Shown here piece by piece: positions 1-7,945 of a stretch of 64,000 nt of DNA. Source of the DNA: an uncultured Desulfovibrio sp. Lineage in GTDB: Bacteria; Desulfobacterota; Desulfovibrionia; Desulfovibrionales; Desulfovibrionaceae. The stretch's first letter is position 1, and each line of letters starts with the position of its first letter. The DNA is taken from positions 101,199 through 165,198 of the forward strand of contig CAJXRQ010000003.1 of the NCBI GenBank assembly GCA_913060505.1. The letters are read 5' to 3'. The translations under genes and the position numbers were made by a program. The notes below the pieces were generated by a model. The model made no database searches. It saw only the letters and a list, made by a program, of their open reading frames with translations, and was not told the DNA's origin.

Positions 1-30
1 AAAAGGGGTGCCACCCATTGGTGGCTCCCC
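1..30 (-). terminator. Rho-independent terminator of the 58-2148 chemoreceptor
   Basis: GGGG and GCCACC at 5-15 pair with GGTGGC and CCCC at 20-30, interrupted by one T-T mismatch, around a 4-nt loop. On the minus strand the stem is followed by a short T run (the As at 1-4). It lies 28 bases past the chemoreceptor stop codon. Confidence 0.8.
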
Positions 31-57
31 TGATTCATCGTTTTATTGCAAGCAGAA

Positions 58-2148
58 TCAGCCGTTTCGGAACGACTTCACCATGTCGGAAAGCCTTTCG
101 GCCTGCGCGGCAAGACGCTCAAGCGCCTGCTCCGTTTCCAGCGCAGCCTGCTCGGTTTCCACGGCAATGCCGTTGATCTCGTCAATGGACTGGTTGATTT
201 CCTCACTGGCCGAGGACTGCTGCTCGGCAGCCGTGGCAATGCCCTGAATCCGCTCTGCGGACATTTCCGTCCCCATCACGATCTCCTGCAGCACGCCACC
301 GGAGGTATTGGACAAATCCGTGGCCGTGGACAAATCCGCAACAGCGGCTTCCATGGCCTTTACGTTGTGGTCTGCGGCGGTCTGGATGGCCTCAATCGAA
401 TCGCCCACTTCCTTGGTTGCAGTCATCGTTTTTTCGGCCAGCTTGCGCACCTCATCCGCAACCACGGCAAAACCCCGCCCGGCTTCACCGGCACGCGCAG
501 CCTCAATGGCCGCATTCAAAGCCAGCAGGTTTGTCTGGTCCGCGATATCAGTAATCACGCCCATGATGTTGCCGATGCCGCGAGCCTGCGTTTCAAGCTC
601 GTCCATGTTTGTCCGCAGATGGTCAGCCTGCCCCTGAATGGAATTGATGGCAGCCACCGACTGGTTGACAACATCCGCGCCGTCCATGGCCTTGGTCTTG
701 GCTTCCTGCCCCTGTTCAGCGGCCTCCCCGGCATTTCTGGCCACTTCCAGCACAGTGGCGTTCATCTCTTCCATGGCCGTTGCCGTACCCTGGATACGCT
801 CGCGCTGGACGTTGGTTCCTCCGCTAATTTCATGGGCCTTGGCGTTGATTTCCTCGGTAATGCCATTGATCTCATGTACCACGGCTTCAAGCTGCTGACC
901 GGCTTCCATCATGCCTTCCGACCGGGCTCGCTCCGCACGTTCCCGAGCCTCACCTGCTTCCTGCATGGCCTTTTCGGCGGCGTTGGCCTTGTTCTCGGCC
1001 TCTTCCGTCTTGGCCGTTATTTCGTGCATGTTGCTTTCCAGCTTGCCGGACATCTCATTGAGCGCTTCGAAAATGTGACCGATTTCATCGTTCCTGTTGT
1101 TATCGACATGCGTGTCGTATTGTCCGTCACGAATGAAACCGAGCAATTCCACAACACGCCTGAGCGGACGTACCACAACATTCTCGACAAATATCCAGAC
1201 AAAGGCACAGATAACGATAAGGCTGATGACGAACACAAGAGCCAGATTGGTCATGGTTTCATATACAGGAGCCATGATTTCGGCCTTTTCGATAATGCCC
1301 ACAAACTTCCAGCCCAACCCAGGGGAAGTATGCACAACACCGACGCGGTCCGAACCGCTCAACACGGCATCCACAGCCCCTTTGTCCTGTTCGAAAAACC
1401 GCCTGTACGCTGGTTTGTTGATATCGTTTACGTTTTTAAACAGGGTAGCCTTGTCTCCCGGATTGGCGATGACAACACCGTCATCCTGAATAACCATGAC
1501 ATGACCGCGTTCGCCCAGGCGGATTTCATCCAACTGCTTGGTGATTTGGCCCAAAGAAATGTCCATGGCCGTGACCCCATACAAGGTGCCGTCATGCACA
1601 ACAGCCTTGCTGGTGCTGATCATGGCTTCGCCGATGGTTCCCATGTAGGCCTTGGAGATGACCGTCCTGTCCGGTGATGCCAAAGCATCCTTGTACCACG
1701 GGCGCTGGCGGGGGTCATACCCGGCGGGCATGGTATCGTCGCCGCTGATCACAAAGGCCCCTTGCCGCGTGCCGATATAGCAATCGACATACGCCTTGTG
1801 ATTTCGCAAAATCAGCCGATAAAACGTCCGCAACTGTTTTCCCAACGCATCTCCCGGGAAAACCTCATTGGATGCGCGTTTGGTCGGAGAAAGAAAATTG
1901 GTCTGGATTTCATCCGCACGTTCCGTACGCCTGTCTTCCGCAAGCATGGCTGTATTCATGCGGGCTTCATCCATAAACAAAGTCAAGGTATCATCAATAT
2001 GTGACAATTCCTTTTCAATGGCATGGACCGACATATCCCGGGAATGGCGATAAACGTCATATGCCGTAATAGTGAAAATCACGGCAAAAGCGAAAGAAAT
2101 AGGAACGATAAAACCTGCGAGGATTTTCAATTTAATGGAAATCTTCAT
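58..2148 (-). CDS. Methyl-accepting chemotaxis protein with dCache sensor
   Basis: This is a 696-residue transmembrane chemoreceptor that would pass periplasmic ligand signals to CheA/CheW. A first membrane segment lies at about residues 8-30. It is followed by a periplasmic region of about 250 residues with double-Cache features ([36 protein letters not shown]), a second membrane segment near 300-322, a HAMP domain, and a long helical signalling hairpin with the conserved tip around [20 protein letters not shown]. Cache domains of this kind often bind small acids or amino acids, but the ligand here is unknown. The gene has a GGGG-type ribosome site and its own terminator, so it is probably monocistronic. 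No CheR/CheB-tethering pentapeptide is seen at the C terminus. Confidence 0.95.
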   Translation of the reverse strand: MKISIKLKILAGFIVPISFAFAVIFTITAYDVYRHSRDMSVHAIEKELSHIDDTLTLFMDEARMNTAMLAEDRRTERADEIQTNFLSPTKRASNEVFPGDALGKQLRTFYRLILRNHKAYVDCYIGTRQGAFVISGDDTMPAGYDPRQRPWYKDALASPDRTVISKAYMGTIGEAMISTSKAVVHDGTLYGVTAMDISLGQITKQLDEIRLGERGHVMVIQDDGVVIANPGDKATLFKNVNDINKPAYRRFFEQDKGAVDAVLSGSDRVGVVHTSPGLGWKFVGIIEKAEIMAPVYETMTNLALVFVISLIVICAFVWIFVENVVVRPLRRVVELLGFIRDGQYDTHVDNNRNDEIGHIFEALNEMSGKLESNMHEITAKTEEAENKANAAEKAMQEAGEARERAERARSEGMMEAGQQLEAVVHEINGITEEINAKAHEISGGTNVQRERIQGTATAMEEMNATVLEVARNAGEAAEQGQEAKTKAMDGADVVNQSVAAINSIQGQADHLRTNMDELETQARGIGNIMGVITDIADQTNLLALNAAIEAARAGEAGRGFAVVADEVRKLAEKTMTATKEVGDSIEAIQTAADHNVKAMEAAVADLSTATDLSNTSGGVLQEIVMGTEMSAERIQGIATAAEQQSSASEEINQSIDEINGIAVETEQAALETEQALERLAAQAERLSDMVKSFRNG

Positions 2149-2375
2149 TTATACCCCTTTTTTTTTTCCGCTGTGCTGTTTCCAGACAAGCACAGCCCCC
2201 AGCATAAAAGGCCTCCCCACAGAGGCCGGGACGCGGTCCCCCACAAAAAATTTGCGCCTGCGTTCACACGCTGTCAAGGTCATAATCTTTTCCTCAAAAA
2301 ACCCTGCCGTTTGCCAAAAACATCCGAACCGAAATTCCCGGTTTATGCTGACTGCAAACCTGCAAGGAGGCAGTC

Positions 2376-2633
2376 ATGAACAAACAGAGCAGGCAGAGGC
2401 AATGGATCAGATACGAAGACGGCTCCTACGAACCGGTTCGCATGAGTGGCGACATCCTTAACAAAAAAAGGGGATCAGGCATACCCCTTTGGTGGATCAT
2501 GGACATGCCAAAGAACTGGATGCCCCAGCACAATGGCTACATTTACACCAGCAATCACCCCAGCGGGGCCTTGAGTCGCCGTTTTGACGAAAACACAGCA
2601 GACCTGTTTACCAAAAAGGCTTCTTTGCCATGA
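2376..2633 (+). CDS. Small hypothetical protein, 85 aa
   Basis: I do not recognise a family. The reading frame has a near-perfect Shine-Dalgarno (AAGGAGG) five bases before the ATG, which strongly supports translation. The protein is basic at the N terminus and rich in Trp, Pro and Asn in the middle (IPLWWIMDMPKNWMPQHNGY). It has no signal peptide or membrane segment. It sits alone between two chemoreceptor/TIM-barrel genes, and its end lies about 80 bases before the preferred start of the next gene, so the two could be co-transcribed. Confidence 0.7.
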   Translation: MNKQSRQRQWIRYEDGSYEPVRMSGDILNKKRGSGIPLWWIMDMPKNWMPQHNGYIYTSNHPSGALSRRFDENTADLFTKKASLP

Positions 2634-2715
2634 ACGCATCACCATTCACCGAAACTGGGCGACCTCCCCCCGAAATTCTCATTGCACAGGCCGCCATTTG
2701 CCGCATGATGGCAAC

Positions 2716-3513
2716 ATGAACGCACCGGACACCAGCCCGACCCTGTTGCTCTCCACAGGGAGCCTGTTCCATTTGCCGCTTCCCCTTGTGGCGCATTTGG
2801 CTACAGGCTCCGGTTTTGGCGGTCTCGAACTCATCGTCAACGATCCGGGGCTACAGCCGGGACCGGCCATGGAGGCGGTGGACACCGTTTGCCCCGTACG
2901 CAGCCTGCACGCCCCATTCCGGCAATGGTCCCGATGGGGCGGACACCTGAATTCGTGGAAAGCGACCACAACGCTCGCCAACGCCCTGCCCCAATGCGAT
3001 CACATAACCCTGCATCCGCCCACAGACAGGCTCTCAACCATGATTCAGAACCGTTGGTTCACCCGCGCCCACGATCTTTCCCTGTTGCTGGATGCCAAAG
3101 GACGGCTCAGATATTCGTTGGAAAATCTGCCGTGGGCACAGGCCCCGCCGTTCGGCCGGGACGAATTGGACAAGCTTGTGGCCCAATGCCGCAAAAAAAA
3201 CGTGGGCATGACCTTTGATGTCTGTCACATGGGAGTAAGCGGATACAACGTGCTTACTGCACTGGACAGGATTCCTGTCGAAATGATTTACAACGTGCAT
3301 TTTTCCGATGCACGGGCCTATCGCGAACACATGGCTCCGGGAACCGGAGATCTTCCTCTTGACGACTTTCTTGTCCGGCTGGGCAGCCGGGGCTATGCGG
3401 GGCATCTGACGCTGGAGCTGGAACCAGCGGCTTTTCCCGAACAGGAAACGGACATTGAAACCATGCTCAAGGCCATTCGCGTTCACATGGAAACCGTCGT
3501 GTGCCAGCACTGA
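2716..3513 (+). CDS. TIM-barrel protein, sugar phosphate isomerase/epimerase-like
   Basis: The protein is 265 residues from the ATG at 2716; the open frame extends upstream to 2584 but that extension overlaps the preceding gene and looks non-coding. Later segments resemble AP-endonuclease-2 type barrels: SLENLPW, FDVCHMGVSGYNV and YNVHFSDAR give the alternating acidic and His residues expected at the barrel mouth, and HLTLELEP is a final strand with a candidate metal-binding Glu. The substrate cannot be deduced. The N-terminal half is divergent, so a specialised family is possible. Confidence 0.7.
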   Translation: MNAPDTSPTLLLSTGSLFHLPLPLVAHLATGSGFGGLELIVNDPGLQPGPAMEAVDTVCPVRSLHAPFRQWSRWGGHLNSWKATTTLANALPQCDHITLHPPTDRLSTMIQNRWFTRAHDLSLLLDAKGRLRYSLENLPWAQAPPFGRDELDKLVAQCRKKNVGMTFDVCHMGVSGYNVLTALDRIPVEMIYNVHFSDARAYREHMAPGTGDLPLDDFLVRLGSRGYAGHLTLELEPAAFPEQETDIETMLKAIRVHMETVVCQH

Positions 3514-3542
3514 CGACTCCCACTTCCCCGGCACAGCAAAAC

Positions 3543-3575
3543 AAAAAAGCCCACAACCGTAAGGCTGCAGGCTTC
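3543..3575 (-). terminator. Terminator of the DUF429-ChaN operon
   Basis: AAGCC at 3547-3551 pairs with GGCTT at 3570-3574 and the stem continues inward through CA/TG pairs to a short loop. On the minus strand the hairpin is followed by a run of six Ts. It lies 22 bases beyond the ChaN-like stop codon. Confidence 0.8.
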
Positions 3576-3596
3576 TTCAGAATTTCAACGCGAAGC

Positions 3597-4889
3597 TTAC
3601 GGCGCGGCAGATTCGTCCGGCGATGCGGAGCCTTCAGGGTCTGTTTTTGAAGAAGCAGGGGGTGTGGCTTGCGGCTTCATACCTTTGACAAGCGGCTTGG
3701 TACGTTCAGTACGCAACATGCCCACATTCACGGCGATACTATCATCGCCCCGGCGCACAACAAAAACCAACGGTTTCTTGTTGTCATGAGCGCGTACTCC
3801 CGCCAGATGAATATCCCGCAGGGAATCCAGAGCAACACCGTTGGCCTCCTTCAAAATATCTCCGGGGCGTAAACCGGCCTTATCCGCACGGGAACTGCGT
3901 GAGACCGATTTGACCACAACGCCGCGTTCAAGCACCATGAGCAGCATTCCCATGCGCGAACGGTACTGATCCGGACTGTAGAAAAAAGCGTCTGCCCGTT
4001 GCGCATCAAAGGGCTCGCCCCGCCACGGCATAATAGAAAAAATCCTGGCGTTCGGGTCCAACAGCCGTATCCGTCGCTCAATGCCCCAGCCGTTTTCCAC
4101 ATGGCCGCTCCCGGCAATAACCAGAACAGGCCAGTTAAAACGGGTTCGCAGGGCCACAGCCTCCTCGGCCATCTTGCTGTCCCATACGGACTGCACGGTC
4201 ACGAACCGTTCCCACTGGGTAGCGTTGTCCGCATCAAGCTCCTGATGCATGCCCATGACCTCGCGCAGGGAATCCAGCTGTTTTTCCAAAGGACGGATGA
4301 TACGCCCCGGCATCAGATCGCGCTGGTCCTCGTTCAAGGCTTCCAATCCATTGCGGCCGATGGTTCGCGCCACATCCGGCGACACGTTCAGGGCTGCCAC
4401 AGGGAGGCTGTCCTTTTGCGCCAGTTCGAAAAGGCCACGAAACAGGGCAAAGGGGAATCCCCAGCGATTTTTCCAGTCCAGTTCCTGAGGCAGTTCATCC
4501 ACGGGAACAAGGCCCTCGGCAAAATCGTCCAGCACAGGATTCTTGTCTACCGCAACCATCTCCAACCCGACCGCAAGGGGATTGTCTCCAGCGCACAGCG
4601 CCTCGGCAAGCTGTTGCTGGATCTTGTGATCCAGCGGATTCCTGTGTCCTTCGCCCACAAGAATATAATTGGCGCCCCGCGCTGCATCCGCAACTTGTTC
4701 CAAGGTCATGGCGTCACCCGAACAACCCAGAAAATCGCCAGGGTCCGGCAAAAACGTCACGGCCATGGGTTCAGGATCCACCGTCACCGCTGCCGTGCGC
4801 GGCGTGCAGGCGCATGCGCAGGCAAGAGCGAACAGAAGAAGCAGAAAGGGGAATATACATTTGAAGCGATGTAACGATTTCCTCTGCAT
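3597..4889 (-). CDS. ChaN-family lipoprotein with C-terminal PDZ domain
   Basis: The N terminus has a hydrophobic signal ending in a lipobox-like run (LFALACACAC), so the protein is probably a lipoprotein. Residues about 55-290 match the ChaN/Tiki-type fold (YILVGEGHRNPLDHKIQQQL, GLEMVAVD, VLVIAGSGHVENGWGI), a family linked to haem-iron uptake in some bacteria and to peptidase-like activity in others. Residues about 320-395 form a PDZ-like domain (VVVKSVSRSSRADKAGLRPGDIL), which is unusual for classical ChaN. The tail is Pro/Ser-rich. It starts six bases after the DUF429 gene, so they form an operon. The activity remains unproven. Confidence 0.85.
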   Translation of the reverse strand: MQRKSLHRFKCIFPFLLLLFALACACACTPRTAAVTVDPEPMAVTFLPDPGDFLGCSGDAMTLEQVADAARGANYILVGEGHRNPLDHKIQQQLAEALCAGDNPLAVGLEMVAVDKNPVLDDFAEGLVPVDELPQELDWKNRWGFPFALFRGLFELAQKDSLPVAALNVSPDVARTIGRNGLEALNEDQRDLMPGRIIRPLEKQLDSLREVMGMHQELDADNATQWERFVTVQSVWDSKMAEEAVALRTRFNWPVLVIAGSGHVENGWGIERRIRLLDPNARIFSIMPWRGEPFDAQRADAFFYSPDQYRSRMGMLLMVLERGVVVKSVSRSSRADKAGLRPGDILKEANGVALDSLRDIHLAGVRAHDNKKPLVFVVRRGDDSIAVNVGMLRTERTKPLVKGMKPQATPPASSKTDPEGSASPDESAAP

Positions 4890-4895
4890 GAGGCT

Positions 4896-5633
4896 TCATC
4901 CTTTGTTCAGCTTGAAGTTCGATGATTCCGGAGCATGATACCATATGGCCATGGGCAGGCCGCAGCCATCCAGAGGCGGCGATTCCGGCAAGCTCTGCAA
5001 ACGCCCTTTGCTGGCGCAAATCCCCAACACCAGAGCGTCCAGCACGTCGTCCTCGGACAATGTACCGCGCGGATATGCGGCCATGGAGGTTCGCAGCAAC
5101 TCTTCCGACCGCGCAAAATGGGCCTGAAGAACATGCAGCCGGTCCAACCCGCCAAGCAGCGTTTTCTTGTAATGGTCCATGGGCGCACCATGCAAGGCCG
5201 CAAAGCATAATTCAGGATGGGCCTCGCGCACAATTTTCGCACGGTTAATGTCACGGCGCAGAACTTCATCCACCTGCCTGATCTTGCTCACGATATTCCA
5301 CGCCTGCCGCGATATGCCGCGACCACACAATTGTCGGCTGGTCTCGTTGGCCTGTGAATGATCAGGGCAATCAAGCAACTCGCGTAACGGAGGTGCAAAC
5401 ACGCTGGACTTGCGAGGCCCAAGCATTGAGCGGGCGTGCATGTCCGCAGCCCGAACAGGCATGGTCGCGTCCGGCAGGCCGATAGGCATATCCACCAGCA
5501 TGGAACGGGCTTCTTCATGGGCTTGCCACAGTTCGGAGAAGGTGTCGAACACTTGCACCACCGTTGCACTGCCTTTACGGAATACCACGGCGACCCAACC
5601 GCCGGCACAGCCGTCAACGCCGATGTATTTCAT
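4896..5633 (-). CDS. DUF429 protein (predicted RNase H-like nuclease)
   Basis: The protein is 245 residues starting MKYIGVDGCAGGWV, the usual DUF429 opening, where the Asp of GVD would be the first acidic residue of an RNase H-like site. Other signature parts are SMLVDMPIGLP, RAADMHARSMLGPRKSSVF and SEDDVLDALVLGICA. The ATG at 5633 is preferred over the one at 5639 because the ACGGAG ribosome site is spaced seven bases from the former and abuts the latter. It is the first gene of a two-gene operon with the ChaN-PDZ lipoprotein. The biological role of DUF429 is not established. Confidence 0.85.
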   Translation of the reverse strand: MKYIGVDGCAGGWVAVVFRKGSATVVQVFDTFSELWQAHEEARSMLVDMPIGLPDATMPVRAADMHARSMLGPRKSSVFAPPLRELLDCPDHSQANETSRQLCGRGISRQAWNIVSKIRQVDEVLRRDINRAKIVREAHPELCFAALHGAPMDHYKKTLLGGLDRLHVLQAHFARSEELLRTSMAAYPRGTLSEDDVLDALVLGICASKGRLQSLPESPPLDGCGLPMAIWYHAPESSNFKLNKG

Positions 5634-5711
5634 GAACATCTCCGTTGCATTTGGCACTCATGGGCAAAACGTACCCGCCCTCTCGACAAAATCCAAGAAA
5701 GAAACCGTATG

Positions 5712-5742
5712 AAAAGGCCGGGAACGTTTCCGCCCCCGGCCT
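5712..5742 (-). terminator. Terminator of the PaaK-family gene
   Basis: GGCCGGG at 5716-5722 pairs with CCCGGCC at 5735-5741. On the minus strand the stem is followed by TTTT. It is 24 bases past the ligase stop codon and separates that gene from the DUF429 operon. Confidence 0.85.
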
Positions 5743-5765
5743 TGATATCTGCAAGATATTGGAAC

Positions 5766-7031
5766 CTAGTCCCAGGTACGCTTGTCCTCGATAGGACGGA
5801 TCTGGGGAGGCAGGGTTCCGGGTGCCAGCACCTTGAGCATCGGGCGCAGCTTGATCTTCTCGCGGAACAGATGCAGCAGCTCCTCTTCCTGTTCGAACTG
5901 GCCGGCTTCCACGGAAAGCACCATTTCGTCGATGCCGCCGGGGTTGGTGACTTCGATCTGCCAACGCTTGACGTCCTCGAAGCGAGCCATGACCTGCTCA
6001 ACCTGATGCGGGTATACGAACATGCCCTTGATGCGGGCCGTGGTATCCACGCGGCCGACAATGCCGCCGAGGCGCGGGCTGGTACGTCCGCACGCACACG
6101 GGGAGTTGTCGATGTAGCCAAGGTCGCCCGTGGCCAGACGGATGAGCGGATAGGTCTTGTTGAAAGCCGTGACTACGATCTCGCCCACTTCGCCGTCCTT
6201 GAGCGGAATACCCGTATCCGGGTGGCAGATTTCCACAAAGGCACGGTTGGAGAGGTGCAGGCCGGTCTTGTGGAAGCATTCGTAGCCGATGCAGCCCACG
6301 TCCGCGGTGCCGTAGCCCTGACGCATAATGCAGTCGAACTTTTTCTCCAGCGTGGAACGCATTTTCTCGGAGAATTTCTCGCCGGTCACAAAAGCGGTTT
6401 CAAGGAACAGGTCCTTGCGCAGGGAAAGGCCCATTTCCTCAGCCTTTTGTGCCAGGTGCATCAGGTAGCTGGGCGTACCCACATAACCGGTCACACGCAG
6501 CTTCTGCATGATCTCGATCTGGCTGTTGGTGTTGCCGGGACCAGCAGGAACAACGGCGCAGGAAAGGTTGCGCAACGGTTCTTCAAACATGAGACCGGCC
6601 GGGGCCAGGTGGTAGTTGAAGGTAATCTGGGTGATGTCGCCGGAACGGAATCCTGCGGCATAAAAGCCTTCGGTCCAGCCCCAGTAGTCCTCGGAACGGT
6701 CTTCAGGGTCGAAAATCGGTCCCGGGGAAAGGAACACGCGATTCAGCTCGCCCAGATCTTTGGTCAGCAACCCACCAAGACGCGGTCCCATGGACTGCAA
6801 AAAGATCAATTCTTTTTTCTTGATGATGGGAATGTGTTTGAGATCGTTCATGACCTTGAACTTGTCCACATTGAACTGGGCACGGTCAAAACGCTTTTTC
6901 ACGTCCTCGGAATAGCGGTAGGCGTACGACAGCAATTCCTTGAGTTGCAGCACGCAATATTGCTTGCGTTCGGACTCGTCCAACACTTCCCGGCGGGAAT
7001 AAATGCCTTCGGTTCTATCTTTTCTCGTCAT
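5766..7031 (-). CDS. Phenylacetate-CoA ligase (PaaK) family AMP-forming ligase
   Basis: This 421-residue soluble enzyme belongs to the adenylate-forming superfamily, which activates a carboxylic acid with ATP and CoA. Family features are RQGYGTADVG near residue 235 (adenine-binding region), GEIVVTAFNKTYPLIRLATGDLG (substrate/AMP loop with the conserved Asp), the CxCGRTSPRLGGIVGR hinge and a C-terminal domain of about 90 residues. The length is normal for PaaK. An AGGAG site seven bases before the ATG supports the start. Sulfate reducers often carry several paralogues, so phenylacetate itself need not be the substrate; indoleacetate or another aryl acid is equally possible. Confidence 0.9.
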   Translation of the reverse strand: MTRKDRTEGIYSRREVLDESERKQYCVLQLKELLSYAYRYSEDVKKRFDRAQFNVDKFKVMNDLKHIPIIKKKELIFLQSMGPRLGGLLTKDLGELNRVFLSPGPIFDPEDRSEDYWGWTEGFYAAGFRSGDITQITFNYHLAPAGLMFEEPLRNLSCAVVPAGPGNTNSQIEIMQKLRVTGYVGTPSYLMHLAQKAEEMGLSLRKDLFLETAFVTGEKFSEKMRSTLEKKFDCIMRQGYGTADVGCIGYECFHKTGLHLSNRAFVEICHPDTGIPLKDGEVGEIVVTAFNKTYPLIRLATGDLGYIDNSPCACGRTSPRLGGIVGRVDTTARIKGMFVYPHQVEQVMARFEDVKRWQIEVTNPGGIDEMVLSVEAGQFEQEEELLHLFREKIKLRPMLKVLAPGTLPPQIRPIEDKRTWD

Positions 7032-7177
7032 ATGTATGCTCCTGATTCACGAAATTTCCTTTCAAGGACGGACAAACTAGCATCCTGAAATATTTTTTTC
7101 AAGAAAAAATTCAAATTCACTGTATTCTCAACAGCTTACATGCAAACTATCTAATATTGGCTCTTTTTGTTTTTTGC

Positions 7178-7206
7178 TTGACAGCGAACACGCACAAGTA
7201 TATCTA
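7178..7206 (+). promoter_or_regulatory. Sigma70-like promoter for the tRNA-Lys/tRNA-Glu pair
   Basis: A perfect TTGACA at 7178-7183 is followed 17 bases later by TATCTA (or TATATC after 15 bases). It lies about 20 bases upstream of the tRNA-Lys 5' end. The -10 match is only moderate. Confidence 0.55.
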
Positions 7207-7224
7207 GACATTCCTTCACGGCGT

Positions 7225-7300
7225 GGGTCGTTAACTCAGTTGGTAGAGTATCTGCCTTTTAAGCAGAGAGTCACTGGTTCGAGCCCAGTACGACCCACCA
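7225..7300 (+). tRNA. tRNA-Lys (anticodon TTT)
   Basis: The acceptor halves GGGTCGT and ACGACCC pair fully. The anticodon loop is CTTTTAA with TTT in the middle, inside the stem CTGCC/AAGCAG region. The T arm carries GTTCGAGCC and CCA is encoded. Length is 76 bases. It is the first of two tandem tRNA genes. Confidence 0.97.
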
Positions 7301-7346
7301 CTTCCGCAAAAGAAGGCAGCCGGAGGGCTGCTTTTCTTATTACAGG

Positions 7347-7424
7347 GTCCCCATCGTCTAGCTTGGCCCAGGACGACGGCCTCTCACGCCGTTAACAGGG
7401 GTTCAAATCCCCTTGGGGACGCCA
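7347..7424 (+). tRNA. tRNA-Glu (anticodon CTC)
   Basis: GTCCCC pairs with GGGGAC. The anticodon stem ACGGC/GCCGT closes the loop CTCTCAC, giving anticodon CTC. The T arm is GGGGTTCAAATCCCC and CCA is encoded. It lies 46 bases after tRNA-Lys and is presumably co-transcribed with it. Sequence resembling its 3' half recurs at 7561-7602. Confidence 0.95.
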
Positions 7425-7434
7425 TATATATTTC

Positions 7435-7472
7435 AAAAAAAGGACTTGGATAAATTCCAAGTCCTTTTTTTG
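7435..7472 (+). terminator. Terminator of the tRNA operon
   Basis: GGACTTGGA at 7442-7450 pairs with TCCAAGTCC at 7456-7464, flanked by an A run and a T run. Nearly the same sequence recurs at 10183-10216, beyond the RHS island. Confidence 0.92.
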
Positions 7473-7560
7473 CGCTGGACACAAAGGCGAGGCACAAAAC
7501 ATTTTTTGTTTAACGAATCCAGCTTATTAGAAAGGTAATTTTTAGCCCCTACTATCAGTC

Positions 7561-7602
7561 TCTCACGTCGGCATCAGGGGGCCCCCCCCCTTGGGAGCGC
7601 CA
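7561..7602 (+). repeat. Degenerate copy of the tRNA-Glu 3' half (possible att remnant)
   Basis: Aligned with tRNA-Glu from 7382, this block keeps TCTCACG-CG, CAGGGG and TTGGG followed by GCGCCA at the same spacing within one base. About 30 of 42 positions agree by eye; the T-loop TTCAAATCC is replaced by a C run. It cannot fold as a whole tRNA. The natural reading is an attachment-site duplication left by an integration event. Confidence 0.5.
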
Positions 7603-7612
7603 TGTAAAATCA

Positions 7613-7646
7613 ACGGGTTACGTCGAAAGATGTAACCCGTTTTTTA
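7613..7646 (+). terminator. Terminator downstream of the tRNA-Glu-like remnant
   Basis: ACGGGTTAC at 7613-7621 pairs with GTAACCCGT at 7632-7640 and is followed by TTTTT. No complete gene precedes it, so it may be a relic of whatever was once transcribed there. Confidence 0.8.
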
Positions 7647-7945
7647 TTTGCGTGTCGGCTTACGTGTCGATAGACGCTAAAAAACCTTGAAATTCAATGT
7701 TTCCGGGGCGTTCATTTCCCATCGCATCCAATGTTTCAGGTAAAATCAAACCTGTCTTCAAAACTTGTCAAGCGGTATCTTCGGGAATTGCCTTGCATTT
7801 CACTGACCACACCATGCATTCGACCGACATTCGACTGCATTCCACCAACACCGCTGAGTTTAGGCCGTTTTGCCCGAAAAACCCGTGATACGCTCCTTGC
7901 CAATAACGACAGGGTCGTCCGCTTAGTGGCCCGAAGGAGATAAAT

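Larger units (their letters stand above)
7475..7945. other. Non-coding stretch between tRNA operon and RHS gene
   Basis: This stretch has no convincing gene. It contains the decayed tRNA-Glu 3' copy (7561-7602), a second terminator (7613-7646), and about 300 bases of unassigned sequence leading to the AAGGAG site of the RHS gene. No integrase or transposase reading frame is visible, so it looks like the eroded end of an integrated element. Confidence 0.5.

Noticed and set aside
46..1677. Long plus-strand open frame antisense to the first chemoreceptor
   Set aside because: It is the shadow of the chemoreceptor coding sequence, lacks a ribosome site and reads as low-complexity His/Gly/Leu-rich sequence.
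2208..2225. GGCCTC/GAGGCC hairpin upstream of the 2376 gene
   Set aside because: No gene ends at a suitable distance on either strand, so it cannot be assigned as a terminator.
5436..7088. Long plus-strand frame opposite DUF429 and PaaK
   Set aside because: The minus-strand frame encodes recognisable domains; this one crosses two genes and has no homology-like motifs.
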